DNA of 42,500 bases from Armadillidium nasatum (GCA_009176605.1 SEYY01024094.1:42501-85000); one strand, 5' to 3'. Shown: positions 1-15,768, counted from the first letter of the stretch. Made by a program: numbers and translations. Notes: generated by a model not told the origin, from the sequence alone.

Positions 1-114
1 CAAAATATATGTAGAAAAGTTTAGAACCCCAAAGCTATCGAACTTCAAATTTTCTTACATATATATTTCTAAATATTTAAACAATTGCAATCAAATATAA
101 TACGAAACACCAAC

Positions 115-242
115 CTCTAATTTTTCTTTATCTCCATCCTTGTAAGTTGTTAGATCTAATTTCTCTGAAATTTCTAGTATACATTCCAAGAACTCCTCAT
201 ACATGTGAAAGCATATTTTAGTCAGACTAGAAACTGGCCTGC
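115..242 (-). CDS. PRKDC: PRKDC exon 11 (last exon in window)
   Basis: Codes residues 551-593. The acceptor ATTATTAG|GCAGG is preceded by an (ATT)n run. KICFHMYEEFLECILEISEK and LDLTTYKDGDKE align with human LLYDEFVKSVLKIVEKLDL. The donor is placed at GAG|GTTGGT, which is a weak site, so the lower border is uncertain by some bases. Later exons are outside the window. Confidence 0.78.
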
Positions 243-245
243 CTA

Positions 246-265
246 ATAATGATAATAATAATAAT

Positions 266-297
<32 letters not shown>
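246..297. repeat. (AAT)n microsatellite
   Basis: Near-pure AAT/ATT trinucleotide run. On the minus strand it lies immediately before the exon 11 splice acceptor, where a pyrimidine tract would normally be. Confidence 0.9.
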
Positions 298-299
<2 letters not shown>

Positions 300-1011
300 T
301 TGTATGCAATTCCCTTCTACGGATCTAAAAATTAAATTCTGTTCTAAGTTAATTTTTTTTTTATGATAATTCTGGGGAATAATTTAGAAAGAAAATAAAA
401 TGAATGATTATATTTCTTTGCAAACGTGTTTCGTCCACAAACTTGTTGGGACATCTTTAGAACTTGAAATTATAGCAGTGAATGAATTTACCTAAAATTA
501 CAATAAAATAACATTATATAAATTAATAATTTTGATAAAATATTTCAAATATTATTAAGCTTAAGAGAAATAACATTGAATTTTATGTTAATGTCGGGTC
601 TATTTCTTTAAATGTAAAAAAACTCTGCAATTTTTAACTTTTGGACTTCATCCGAAGTATACAGGACTTTGAAATGAGTTGATATATTTTGAAGTTTTGT
701 TTTTCCGAGTTTTACATTGAAGTGTTCATAAATCTTGCTTAGTCTGAATCGATGTTGATACGCTTACCTGACAATCTGTTAGTCGTGTATCTAATATATG
801 TCGACATACAGTCATACTCAGGGCATTGGAATTGGTACACAACATGATGACTATCAGACGAGGTATCTCTTATAAAAAAAAACAGGATGAGAGTTGATTT
901 GATTTATGATACAATTTAACTGTGATATTTTGATTGGCTGTAGGTTAGATGTGGGATTTTAATATATGCTACGTAGACACTTTCCTCCCTATCAAAATTT
1001 CTATCATAACA

Positions 1012-1663
<652 letters not shown>

Positions 1664-1856
1664 CCAAAAGAAACATATTTTCTTATGCCCATGAATAATA
1701 TAAAAAAATAAGCATATTCAATTTGATTTACTAGTCAGCAATATTCTGAGTCATAATGTTTTTTAAAAAATTTTTTGTTGTCATTGTATAATAGTTTGAT
1801 TTAAAATTCGAAAACTTGTGATTGTAGTTTTTAAAATGTTTTTATCTTAGTCTGGG

Positions 1857-1989
<133 letters not shown>

Positions 1990-1999
1990 ATGGAATTAC

Positions 2000-2218
2000 C
2001 AGATACTTTTACATCTCCAACTTTTTCAGGAGTAAGGAAAGCTCTCCAAAGTGGAAGATAATCTTTATAAGATTCTTTCTTTCCTTTTATTCCCGTAAAA
2101 CTCGTCCACTTTTGTTCACGTTCTGAAGAACTCATTGACAATTCTGAAGAATCGGTTTCAAACATTTCTTTTTCCATTAATGGCTCGAAGGAACAACTGT
2201 GCACAATGAAGTGATAAA
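2000..2218 (-). CDS. PRKDC: PRKDC exon 10
   Basis: Codes residues 478-550 plus one base. The acceptor used is TTTAG|TTTATC; the nearer GCACAG gives a stop. The donor is CTG|GTAATT. SYKDYLPLWRAFLTPEKV aligns with human TYKDYVDLFRHLLSSDQ, and an acidic-serine stretch (ETDSSELSMSSSERE) corresponds to the human ESESED loop. A (TA)n array begins only 13 bases after the donor. Confidence 0.86.
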
Positions 2219-2426
2219 CTAAACAAAAACAAAAAAAAAAAAAAAGTAAAAGTACAATATAACCTTAAATGATCTTAAATGGTTTGATTCTTCAACAAAA
2301 TCTTTAGAATAAATAATAATAATAATAATAATAAAATAATTCTTTCTAATTACTAAGAATATTTTTTCCTTATAGATAGTTGCGAAGCATAAACTATTTA
2401 AGAAGGTACAAATCCAAATATCTTAC

Positions 2427-2595
2427 CAAAATTATGCATAAATAATCCATAAATTTCAGAATGTTCTCTTAAAGAAGCAAAAAGTGTGAAAAATGATCTG
2501 TAAGCCAAGAATACTTTGAATTGAGAGACGTAAGGGAAATTCTCAACCAAAGCTAATGAGAGATGAAGAATACTATCCACCATACCAATGGTTAC
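2427..2595 (-). CDS. PRKDC: PRKDC exon 9
   Basis: Codes residues 422-477 plus one base, beginning VTIGMVDSILHLSLALVENF. The acceptor is AACCTTTAG|GTAAC and the donor is TTTTG|GTAAGA. It aligns with human VLEHLVVMQIDSFPQYS and the next helices. The open frame runs on past the donor, but the splice site and the homology both stop here. Confidence 0.84.
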
Positions 2596-2698
2596 CTAAA
2601 GGTTAAAATTTATTTTTTAGACGAATTTTAAATTTCTAAAAATCATTAAATTGGTGCAATAAAATTAAATCAATTAAATGCAATTAAATTCTTTTTAC

Positions 2699-2783
2699 AT
2701 TGTCCAATTTAGAAATGATAAAACCTAAGGATTCCACATAGCTTGGTAAATTTGAAACTTTTGTTTCCAACATCTCGGAAGAT
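2699..2783 (-). CDS. PRKDC: PRKDC exon 8
   Basis: Codes residues 393-421 with SSEMLETKVSNLPSYVESLG and FIISKLDN. The acceptor is TTATTTCAG|ATCTT and the donor is AAT|GTAAAA. LPSYVESLGFIISKLD aligns with human MPSFLQSVASVLLYLD. A nearer GT (TTAG|GTTTTA) was tested and rejected because it throws exon 9 out of frame. Confidence 0.82.
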
Positions 2784-3552
2784 CTGAAATAAGAAAGATT
2801 TACGTTAAGACAGAATTTAAGTTTCATAATTTAGTTAAAAGTAAATAAATAAATTGAACACATTACAACAAATAAGCTTTAAATACAAAATATATTTCCT
2901 AAAACGACGATCTATTTCATAATATATTGTAAACAATAACGAACATTTGAGCATTTACGACTGTAAGAAGCTACAATATTTTTATAAAGCGTTACCGCTA
3001 TAACCTACAATTAAAAATCATTATATCGGCATAAACAACCTAATTGTTGTTCAAGTTTTAAATCAATCTTCTTAACCAAAAACACATAATACTAATCACT
3101 AAGAAACTCACATTTTGAGTTAGTTCTCTATGTGAAAATTTCACAATGAATTTTTTTAATTTTTTTAAAAAAATATCTCGTAAAAAAATAAATAAATAAA
3201 AAAAATACGTATAAAATAAAACTAACTTTGAACATTTTTTTTTTTTTTTTGTCTAAATATAGCAAGGAATGCATAGCCACAAATTTTATATCTAATTATT
3301 GTCAGCTTTAAAAAGTAAATTTCTTCAAGTAACAAAAGCCAAGAAAAAAAAGGTACTTATTTTGCATTCATTTTTTAATTCTTATGAATAATATACTAAA
3401 TTTAACAACAAATATTTTTTAAATCAAAGCCAATTATATATGAATAAAATATTTCATACAGCTAATTTAGGAAACAAAGAAACGAAATCAAGAAAGAATT
3501 TTAACCACCAACCTTTCATCAAAGCTATTACAAAAGATATAAAAATACTTAC

Positions 3553-3728
3553 TGAAAAAATCCTTGATGGCTTACAGAAAGAACTCTTGAAAACATTTTA
3601 AATACGTCATCTGAAGAAAGATAAATTTTGCAAGCTCCTGACAAAAGCCCATAACCTTTTACTGCCAAACTTATATGAGATGAAGTTTTGCTACTCTCAA
3701 TGAGTTCATTAAATTCTTTGAGAAGAAA
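3553..3728 (-). CDS. PRKDC: PRKDC exon 7 (signature GYGL segment)
   Basis: Codes residues 335-392 plus two bases, beginning [14 protein letters not shown]. This is the most diagnostic exon: [20 protein letters not shown] closely tracks human LSIAIRGYGLFAGPCKVI. The donor is CA|GTAAGT. The acceptor ATAAACAG is reached directly from a (TA)n array of about 127 bp, so the usual pyrimidine tract is replaced by TA dinucleotides. Confidence 0.88.
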
Positions 3729-3730
3729 CT

Positions 3731-5736
<2,006 letters not shown>

Positions 5737-5821
5737 AAAACTAATATCTATAAAAAAAATAATTTAAACCTAAATAAACAAAACAACTAAAAATAAACAT
5801 TAAAAAACTGCACAAGAATCA

Positions 5822-6570
5822 GAATTGTTTCAGAGAAAAGTTTTGAAACAAATAATTGATGATTTTAATATAAAATGGGTAAGATATGTTGATGATGTGT
5901 TTGCAACCTGGAAGAGTGATATTTCTCCGGAAGTGTTACTAGACAGAATTAATAATTTTGTTCCTAATATTAGGTTTACAGTTGAAAAACCACAAAGGAA
6001 CAAACTTTCATTCCTGGACGTTTCACTAATAATTTTAGAAACATGCAATTTGGAATTTAAAGTACATAGGAAAGACACTCATGTTAATTCATACGTTCAC
6101 TGGTATTCATCTCATTCCTCACATGTAAAGTAAAGTACTATTTATGGCCAATTCTTGCGCACTCTGAGAATTTGTAGTCCACGGTTTCTGGAGGATGAAT
6201 TCGATTTTGTTAGAAAATTTTTTTTATCTTTAAAATATTCAAACTACATTTATAAGAGCTTTGAAGGATGCAAAGAGGATGTTTTATGATCCCAAAATAG
6301 AGAACCTTTCAATTTGAAAAATAATTTAGTTTTTCTACGTAGTCTAAATAATACAGAGAATTTTAAAAAATACATTCCCAAAAGTGTGAAAATGGTTCAT
6401 TCAGTGCCTGCTACTTTAAAAAAGTTCTTGAAACTTACTTTGAAGGAAAAAAATGATAATGTGAGTGTTTACAAAATTAAGCACAGTAATTGATAAAATA
6501 TATATTGGAGAGACTGTAGACCTAAAGAAACGTAAATACCAACATTCATATAGTCTCAGAATTGATGAAA
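5822..6570 (+). pseudogene. Penelope-like element: RT C-terminal part plus GIY-YIG remnant
   Basis: The first frame (5825-6133) has WVRYVDDVFATW, the YVDD catalytic box of Penelope-like reverse transcriptases, then FTVEKPQRNKLSFLDV and THVNSYVHWYSSHSSHVK, all typical of that family. After a TAA the reading continues in shifted frames with LRICSPRFLEDEFDFVRKFF. It then reaches VYKIKHSN and, one frame over near 6500, IYIGETVDLKKRKYQHS, the start of a GIY-YIG endonuclease domain. The order RT then GIY-YIG matches canonical Penelope elements. The element is truncated at both ends, has multiple stops, and lies in PRKDC intron 6. Confidence 0.8.
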
Positions 6571-7052
<482 letters not shown>

Positions 7053-7474
7053 AAATTCAGCTCTTTGTCACTTGATATCAAATCTATTTTAAATGTAGGA
7101 ATGAACAATGTTAATATAAACAAGCGATTTTCTGAAAGTATTTCAATGTAACTAATATTCATGAGCATAAATAAACAACAAAATATTTGTGAACAATGAA
7201 TATGCACATAAATGTTTCCTACTCAGTGAAAGTTTAAAGTGGAAATTACTAGTGTGATTCGCACAGTAAAATAAAAATAAATTAAACTCATACAACAATA
7301 CAACACATACATGATAATAACATGCTATGATTTTTGAAGTTATAGAAATGATACATTTATTATATTTTGTAATGTAAAGGTTATGAAAAATAATTCAATA
7401 AAAAAAGTATGTCCTATGTAATCATAATCTATTATTTGAATGTAACAATATAAGCAGAAACTTTGCAACCTTAC

Positions 7475-7692
7475 TTTGAAAATTTGAACTCCCTGGCCAT
7501 TGTCATCATCTTGCAATTCCAATGCATTTGCCAAGACGACAATAAACGTATCCATGGCTTTAACCCCAACTTTGTGATCATCCCTGTTTGACGAACGGCA
7601 CCATATTATAAACCATTTAAAAAGAACTTCATGATACTGCAAGAGATGTTCTGCAAATTTAGCTCCATGATTGAAAATTAAATCAAGAGCAG
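7475..7692 (-). CDS. PRKDC: PRKDC exon 6
   Basis: Codes residues 262-334, beginning AALDLIFNHGAKFAEHLL and ending VQIFK. The acceptor is CATTTTCAG|CTGCT and the donor is AAA|GTAAGG. It aligns with human AGLRLFALHASQFSTCLL. The F-K-W-F-I-I-W-C stretch matches human EVLLKWC. The acidic LQDDDNGQG segment is a likely surface loop. Confidence 0.88.
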
Positions 7693-7944
7693 CTGAAAAT
7701 GGCATTTTCAAGAATAAATTTATGTTTTCATAATAAGGATTACTAAAAATTTAAAAGCAACATCTACTTTTCTAATATTAGCAGTTTTAATGTGATTCAA
7801 ATATACTGTTCATTAGAGCTAATGATATAAATATATATATAAATATATAAACACTGGAACCTTATATGTAACAACAGAAAGAAAAAAATAAAAGTTCAAT
7901 CAATTATCACCAAAAGATGGAAAACCTAACTGCTATTCACTTCA

Positions 7945-8270
7945 CAATATAGTGAGTGCAAGTGGCTAAGCCAAAGGTAGTTGGAAAATATATGAAGAAG
8001 GGGAGAGTTCCCGATTTTAAAAGTAGAATACATAAGTGAATGAATATAGCATTAGTATGAGGTCAGAGAATCGAACATAGAAAAGCCAATTTTGTGGAAA
8101 GAGCCTCTAAAGTACTAATCAAAGGAGGAGTTAAGTGACTAACCAAACATCAATAACGGAGTCCATTTTCAAGGTAATAGTTTATGTAGAGGTATGCAAG
8201 AATTTGAAAACTTGAATGACATTGGAGGGAGTTGAGTGTGAGTTAATTGGATAAAAAATAAAAAAAAAAT
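7945..8270 (-). mobile_element. Diverged LINE 3' remnant
   Basis: By eye it aligns with the 3' part of the minus-strand LINE at 18.8-22.0 kb. Here GGGAGAGTTCCCGATTTTAA and the following TAGAATACATAAGTGAATGA parallel GGGAGTGTGTTCCAGACTTT and TAGAGTATATGTAAGATTGA near 18931. On the minus strand this encodes a K-I-W-N-S-L-P-like stretch, the conserved C-terminal motif. It is highly decayed, with no open frame. It lies in PRKDC intron 5. Confidence 0.5.
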
Positions 8271-8402
8271 ACAATAAGAGCACCAGACATCTATATAATC
8301 TATATACAACCTGCAGCACTTTTTACCTATTTGAATGGCAATTTTAAAAATTTTATAACAATTTTTAGACTCAGCTCTGCTAATTTGGACTTCTCATTTT
8401 TC

Positions 8403-8722
<320 letters not shown>

Positions 8723-8776
8723 CTATTTACTACTACTACTACTAATAATAATAATAATAATAAGTACGAAAAGCTA

Positions 8777-10440
8777 ACCACAAAATAACTTTTCAAATGG
8801 TATAATAAATGTTTCAGATGTACTGTTATATGTGTTACAGGATGAATTAGGTCTTTATAACAGCAGAATCCGAAACTTTGTTGGTTAGTTCATGCTTATT
8901 TTAAAATATGCAATATATATAATATATTAGCTTGTTTCTCGATATTCGAGTTTCAAAGAGATATTGAATTTACTATTGTTCCCTATAATGATAATATTTT
9001 CATTCGATCATTTGTTCTTTTGATAAGATGGAGTGCTGTGTTGTCAAGCCAATATAATATATAAGTGTTATACAGTTATCATGTAGGCAAATTTATATAT
9101 ACAAAGAGGAAATGTATGATGTCTGGCAGCTTGTCATTGTCTTAAGAGAAGAGCATGTAATTATGTAATTTTATCATAAGGCTTTTTTTTTTTTTTTTTT
9201 TTTTTTTTTGACATGGAAGGTTCTCTTTTCTATTTTTGATGAGAAAAAGTAAAATTAAATATTATGTACAATATTCTGTCTTTGGTGGTTAAAATTTTAT
9301 GGTTTATAAAAAATTTTAGTAAATTATTTATGGTATACAGCATTATGCTTACTAGGTTTAAATTTGTAAAAAAAAAAAAAAAAAACTTAATTAGGAAAAC
9401 ACTTTTAAGCATTGTCATTAAATAGTATCTGAAGATAAGTGATATTCACTATGAGGTATAAACTTTCATTGTAAATAAATGGTACATATCTAAGAAGTAG
9501 TTTAATAGTAATCCTGCCAAAATATTTTTAAGGAACACTGAAGTTTTTAATCCTCATAAGTTTACCAACAAATATTTCTAAAACTTGCCATGAATTGTTT
9601 GATGCTTTTTTACTTTAGTGAATTTTATGTTTGGTAGCAGCTTATAAAGGTAATTTAAAAAGGATTAATTAATATAGCAATTTGTAAAATACTGATTCAA
9701 TGTTAACTGAATATGAAATTTAACAGTTGGGAATGTGTTAGCAAATGTAGTACTTAAGAGAGAATCCTACTGCTAATGAGATAGTTTGGAAAAGTAATTT
9801 GTATTTTTAAAAAATGAATGTCTTTTACATACTATATTTAGTAGAACTCTGATTTATTGCTATTAAAAATTAAGGTATGTGATGTCTTTTAAATTTTTTC
9901 AATTAAAATAATAAATGAAATATTTTAATAGAGAAATTCAACATTAATACAACATACATTTTAATTATCAAAAGAATTCTGTATATCTTAAAAATCATAA
10001 ACATTAAGGATTTGGTAACCTTTGCACACAAGTGAAATTAAAAGCGAGGCTAAAAACTTTACAAATTTATAATTGTGATTATTGGATATATATTTTGGGA
10101 AGTTGTGATTTTAAAGAGACCATAAAAAATACCTGAATCTGAACTTATGGAATATAAGCTGTTATAAGTTTCTTTCCTAATTTATTTTTGCTAAGTAATA
10201 TAAATATTGATTCCACTTCCAAGTTTAGTGATAGATTAACGATAATTAAAATTAAATGACTTAAAATGAAAGTATCCAAAATATAAATATATGATTTTGC
10301 ATATGGTATATTACCTGCTACATTCATAAGTAAGTCATCTTTATTACTTTTTTAATGTGCTGAAACTCTTACTATTTTTTAAGTAAAAGAATAATTTTTA
10401 GGGAACAGAATTTTTAATAAGCTATATAGAAAATTTATTT
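8777..10440. other. PRKDC intron 5 filler
   Basis: AT-rich sequence with poly(T) at 9182-9208 and poly(A) near 9368-9385. No convincing coding frame or element seen on either strand. Confidence 0.55.
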
Positions 10441-10456
10441 ACAAATTTTTTTTTTT

Positions 10457-10559
10457 TATATTCTTTTAAACTTTTTGACTCATTTTGAGATAATTTTGAG
10501 ACTCACTAACAGAGTCTCAAAATTATCTCAAAATGAGTCAAAAAGTTTAAAAGAATATA
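10457..10559. repeat. Perfect 47-bp inverted repeat (hairpin)
   Basis: The left arm 10457-10503 and right arm 10513-10559 are exact reverse complements over 47 bases with a 9-base spacer. The left arm starts TATATTCTTTTAAACTTTTT and ends TTTGAGACT. Identity stops sharply at both outer ends. It lies in PRKDC intron 5, so a primary transcript would fold into a 47-bp duplex. It could be a recent fold-back duplication, a small hairpin locus or an assembly artefact. Confidence 0.92.
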
Positions 10560-10837
10560 GTAGTTTTCACAAGACAAATAATTAATTATAAAATTTGAAA
10601 GACTATAATTCTGATCTAACACTACTGTTACTATATATAACTTTAATATCACTCTCCCAAAGATTTTGATTTTTTTCCCTTTTTTTATTTCATGATGTGA
10701 TTTCGGGATTTAATAAACAATTTAGGCACATTATTATTACAATAGAGAAGATGAAATCTACTTATACATTTGTAACTCTTATAACTCTTAATCTGTCTCT
10801 TAACACAAATAACAATAAGTACACCTAAATACTACTA

Positions 10838-10888
10838 TTACTACTACTACTACTACTACTAATAATAATAATAATAATAATAATAATA
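10838..10888. repeat. (ACT)n-(AAT)n compound microsatellite
   Basis: An ACT run passes directly into an AAT run, the same ordered compound as at 8729-8762. Confidence 0.9.
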
Positions 10889-11209
10889 GAAAAGTTAGTT
10901 TTGTAATAGCATTTACTGGTTGTTAATCTTATAATTAAAACTTACTATCCTGAGTTCTTGTCAATCAAATTTTGATTAAGGCTAGATGTTTAAAGCGACT
11001 TTAGGTCATACAGTTTATAAAAATTTCAATTTTAATTCAATAATTTTTATGAGTCAAGTAACTCAAATTTACTCATTTGAACTTGTATTTTTTTAATTGA
11101 TAAATTTGAACAGTAAATATTCATTTAATCAACTAAATGAGATTTAAAAATAATGCCATTTTCAAAAGATTTGAACAATTTTAATATTAAAACAAAATAT
11201 TTACAATAC

Positions 11210-11387
11210 CTCTTTGAGCTTCACGCTTTGGAAGCTTTAATTCTGGGTTAAGTAATTTATGAATGTGAGGATAAAGGTCCGAGTAGAAGGCTGAATTATC
11301 CTCTAAACCTTGAGGGAAATTATTAATGTAATAGGTTAATCCTTTCACAGCTCCAGCCGCTACTGTCAAGTCAGGTTGTCTACCAGT
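11210..11387 (-). CDS. PRKDC: PRKDC exon 5
   Basis: Codes residues 203-261 plus one base, beginning TGRQPDLTVAAGAVKGLTYY. The acceptor is TTCAAACAG|ACTGG and the donor is AGAG|GTATTG. It aligns with human REPKLPVLAGCLKGLSSLL. LYPHIHKLLNPELKLPKR matches the helix ahead of the AGLRLFALH segment. Confidence 0.87.
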
Positions 11388-11964
11388 CTGTTTGAAAATA
11401 AATTCAAGTTAAAGTTACTTACAGAAATTACAATGATACAAAATCCATTTAGTCTTAAGACATTTACCACCGTTTATCTCCTATTCCTAACCGTAACTTA
11501 ACAATTTAACTTTTTAAAAAATTGCTTTACAAGAATAATAATATAATTTTAAAATATGACTTTCAAGTGTAAAATAGAAACTAAAATTCATAAAAAATAT
11601 CAATTTACTTTTGAGGTTGCCATACTGTGAACAGAATTTAAACACGACTTTTAAGAAATCAGGAAACTTGCTGGATAACCAAAATGAATGAAATATGTCT
11701 CAAGCTCGATTTTCCAATATAGATATTGATTGGAAAAAATACAGATTACTGATTAAGAATAACGTAACCAAAGATAAAACTGATAAATCTAATTTGCATA
11801 CATTTGCTTAGAATATCCTTGACAATATGTAAAAATTCATATTAGATTTATTTGAAATTTTCAATTTAAATAAAAACTTTTAATTAATGATTTTTTTTAT
11901 TGTTTAAAATCAAAAAAGTACAAAGTTAATATTGTAAGTTCTATTATAAAAATCCTAGGCTTAC

Positions 11965-12077
11965 CTTTTTTATAAGTTGTTCTTTTAAAATTTTTAAAAT
12001 AAGATTAGCCTTTGGTGCAACGTTTTCAGGACAACAATTACACAATATTCCAAGAGTAACTAACTGATGATACAAAA
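11965..12077 (-). CDS. PRKDC: PRKDC exon 4
   Basis: Codes residues 165-202. The acceptor is TTTACAG|TTTTG and the donor is AAG|GTAAGC. YHQLVTLGILCNCCPENV aligns with human VYELLGLLGEVHPSEM, and ANLILKILKEQL with the following helix. It is too short to stand out as an open frame and was found by following the splice phase. Confidence 0.82.
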
Positions 12078-14940
12078 CTGTAAATAATAAGAATAATGTA
12101 TTAATAACAATAATAATAATTATAATGATTGTTTTTATATGTTTATATTACATATGTGTAAGAAGGAAAAAAAGAAAGAGAAGAAGAAGAAACAGGATGA
12201 GGGAAAGATAAACATTCTCATTGTTGTGCATATGTTTTGCGTTTATCATTTTTTTTTTTTCCAGGCTTGTCCATCCCTTTTGTGTCTTATGCAATTAACT
12301 GATATTATAGAGAAAGGAAAGTGCCATTGTTTTTTACTTAAACGATTAGCTAGGCTTAGAGTAAGGGCTAAATATCTTCAGACACAATATAAGTGAACTG
12401 TAAAGGTAAGTGTGGGAAATCGGGATTTGTCTTCTGACTTTCCAGTGTAGTTATTGTGTTAGGAGTGGTTAGCCTAGATAAGTAAAAAAAGACAGTATCA
12501 ATAAATAATACTTGTAATTAATTATTTTATCTTGAGTCAAAGAAAAACAGCCAGAAGAGGATCTATACTTTGTGTAAGTAAGATTAATTCACATTTGAAG
12601 TATTTATAGATTAGGGCATAGTTAATTTCTATAATAAAAATAATAATTGTATGAATCTGTTTCCAAACATCAAACTTTGCAGGCAATATAAATATCATGT
12701 TAGCCAGATTTCATAATGCCTTTTCCTTGCTAATCACTTTTCTGAACCTTTATTTTTTTAGTAAAATACATTGTAATCTCTAATGTTGAACCCTTATATT
12801 AAAACTACTTTTTCAAATAAATTCTCTTTAACATCTAATTTTCAATAGATGTTAAATTTAATTTCCTATGTTCAAAAATCCTAATATTTACATAAAGTCG
12901 AGTATTCAGAGCATTATATTTACTTAAAATCAGTTATGCATTTTTTTTATCATTTCCCATCTTCAAATAATTTTTTTCCTTAAACAGTGACAAGTAATTT
13001 AAGCTATTTACTAAAATAATTTTAATTTCATCAATTTATGCAATTTGTCCAATATATTCAGACATACTTTGGTTTTCCGTATTAGATGCGTCATATCAAA
13101 GGCCACATAAGAATTTTCTGTTTATCCAGCACAGATTATTTATAGAAATTTATTTATTAGCAAATGTCTTATTACCAGATAATCATTCCCAACCTTAATC
13201 AAGCAAAATAAGAATTATAAGAAAATATGATATATCAATAAAAAAATTTTCTCAAACTGAACATTGGGAAACGACAATTTGAAAACACAGACTACTATTT
13301 TTCTGTAAGACACTAATCAGCTAATGTACAATTAGTGATGTCAAAATTTTTATATTTTTTAGGCTGAAAAAGAAAACTTTGAAAACAGGAAATTATTTTC
13401 TAGTTCTCACAAATGCTTCAGGTACTTTGAATACAGATTAAGTGATGGATCTCTAAGTAGGGCATAGTTTTGAAAGGAGATTATTCATTTCCTGACCCAA
13501 ACAACTCTTTCAATATTTCTGAATTTTTGCTTTCATTTAAAATTTTATATGAAGTTAAGCCTCTTCCTTCAGTTTTCAACTTACCATTTCTCACTGATGC
13601 TTTCGAATATAAAGTTCTGAAATTTAAATCAAACACTAAATATGAATTTCTAGTATCTTTCTATAATGTATTAAAAAATTTACATTTTCATGAATTTAGT
13701 TAACCGTAATAACTTATTATTTTCTATTGTTGTTTTAAAAATGTTGAAAAATTATTAAAACTAATGTGGACAAAATTTACTTGTCTTTTTTTTTTTTTTT
13801 GATGCTTGTTATAAGGTGGCAGTTATTTTAACTTTAAAAAAAAAAATTTAAAACTAGTAATCAATGGAAGAATAAGAAAAAAACCTGAGGAAATGCAAAT
13901 TAATTATTAATGTTTTTATTTATAATTTTCTAGTGTTTTTGCAATATTCAGTTAATATTGGCAATTTTTTAAATAGAAAGGTGACAGTAAAAAAAAAAGC
14001 TCTAATGAGAGCTAGATAATTATATCAAACTTGGGTTTTTTTTCCATTAGATTGCAAAATAAACTAGAGTAATAAGTTCTTAAAATTTTTAAACGATGGT
14101 AAAACATTATATGAAAATAAAGCCTGTACAAAAATGAAAATAACAGTTATTCAACTAATTTCAAACAATTACAATTAGGGCTTAATATAAAACATAACCT
14201 CTCATAAACTTAATAATCTAGGTAACTACCATGACATTTAGAACATTTAATTTATTGCTTCTGAATTCGTTTCAGAATAGTAATATACTTGAATGTAAAA
14301 TTTATCAACTCTTTTTCTGGTTTTACTTGACATTATTTTTCCCTTTCAGGAGGGTTAGAATGTGGCTTCTAATACTAAAAAATCTCTCACTTATTTTGAT
14401 GTTGGAATTAATGTCAAATAATATGAACTTTAAAGTGACAGTGCATAGTTAAGTATTTTTGCTTAATTCCATAGTTACACATACAGTTTATATGTAAAAT
14501 TATTATACAGTTTCCAAAATACTGATCTCCAAGAAAGATTTTGTTTGTTATTCAAAGTTTCAGATTGGTAGTAAATTATTAAATTTTAGAACTAATGAAA
14601 CACAACTTCTTTTTTAATGAATGAAACAAACATCAAAGTTTACAAATTATTATGCTTAATATTCCCATTATAATTTATCTACCAAAACCATTAGCATGGC
14701 AAAAATGTTCTTTGGCATTTAGTATGTTATCAACAAAGTACAAACTACTTTTTACTTTTGAAAATAATTATGAAGTGCATAAACTACACCAAAAATATAG
14801 ATATGACAATAAGTTCTTTGATTACAACTAATTCCTACAAAACCTATCTTAATTTGGATTCTCAATGCCTCATTGCATTACAACTGAAAAAAAAAAAGTG
14901 AACATTTTACAAAACCAAAAAAACAAAAATGGCATCTAAC
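12078..14940. other. PRKDC intron 3, no gene seen
   Basis: AT-rich intron of 2.9 kb. Several short open frames on the plus strand (12139-12396, 13470-13703, 14231-14452) lack any recognisable motif and fit chance. Poly(T) and poly(A) runs occur near 13783 and 14886. Confidence 0.55.
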
Positions 14941-15118
14941 CTAATGAACCCTTGTTCTTTTTTATGTCAATATAAAGCTGTTCAACAAAGCGACCAAAAT
15001 CAAAGCCTTCGAACTCCAATTCGTGACTTGCTTTCAATAGTAAAGTACAAAATAAATTCAAAGCACTGCAACGAACTTTTGAAGAATCATTGGCATTATA
15101 AAGTTGACGAGATAGTTT
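14941..15118 (-). CDS. PRKDC: PRKDC exon 3
   Basis: Codes residues 106-164 plus one base, beginning KLSRQLYNAND. The acceptor is CATTTTCAG|AAACT and the donor is TTAG|GTTAGA. Residues with S-A-L-N-L-F-C-T-L-L and FGRFVEQLYIDIKK align with the human helices around PALDLLIKLLQ and IGELFSKFYGELALKKK. Confidence 0.85.
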
Positions 15119-15703
15119 CTGAAAATGAAAGATTAACAAATTTTTTATTAATTATAATTTATTTTAAATAACTAATTCAAAATTTATGATCTTTATATTA
15201 ATCACTATTTATGGGTCTTGTAAAGCAATGAAAAGAAAATTACGATTATTAGTTTAAGTTAATTTACTTTTCAGCAAATATTAAAAAGAAAATATCAAAG
15301 AAATTTCTTTAGCAGTACTTTGAGAATTGATCTTTAATCTAAACTTTTTTTATCTGAGGAAAATTTATGAAACAAATTTGCTCATACATAAACACGGAAA
15401 AAACAATAATAATGTTTTAAACTTATATGTCAATTTTATTTTCAACAAATTTTGATATTATATTTCATCAGTCTGAAGAAAACTAAAAATGAACTTCACT
15501 TTTAGGTTAAAGAGTAGTTGCTTTGATCAAATATGATGTCAAGAACTTACTATCTTGTCTTAGACGAAAGCTCATATGTTTTTAAGTTTCAAAATAATTT
15601 CACAAATTAAAAAATAAATGTAAGGATTTAATATTGGAATATTTCAGTAATATAGAAGAGTATGATATTAAGATATTAAATATGTGAATATTGTAAAATA
15701 TAA

Positions 15704-15712
15704 TTATTATTA

Positions 15713-15768
<56 letters not shown>
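15704..15768. repeat. (TTA)n microsatellite
   Basis: TTA/ATT trinucleotide run in PRKDC intron 2. Confidence 0.9.

Noticed and set aside
2725..2783. Shorter exon 8 using donor TTAG|GTTTTA
   Set aside because: It puts exon 9 out of frame with an early stop; the donor AAT|GTAAAA keeps phase and restores the alignment.
12139..12396. Plus-strand frame of 85 codons in PRKDC intron 3
   Set aside because: Lysine run followed by poly(T), no recognised motif, and in the middle of an intron of a gene on the other strand.
13470..13703. Plus-strand frame of 77 codons
   Set aside because: Plausible-looking composition but no homology I can name, and no splice or promoter context; treated as chance.
14929..15171. 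Plus-strand frame overlapping PRKDC exon 3
   Set aside because: Antisense shadow of the exon.
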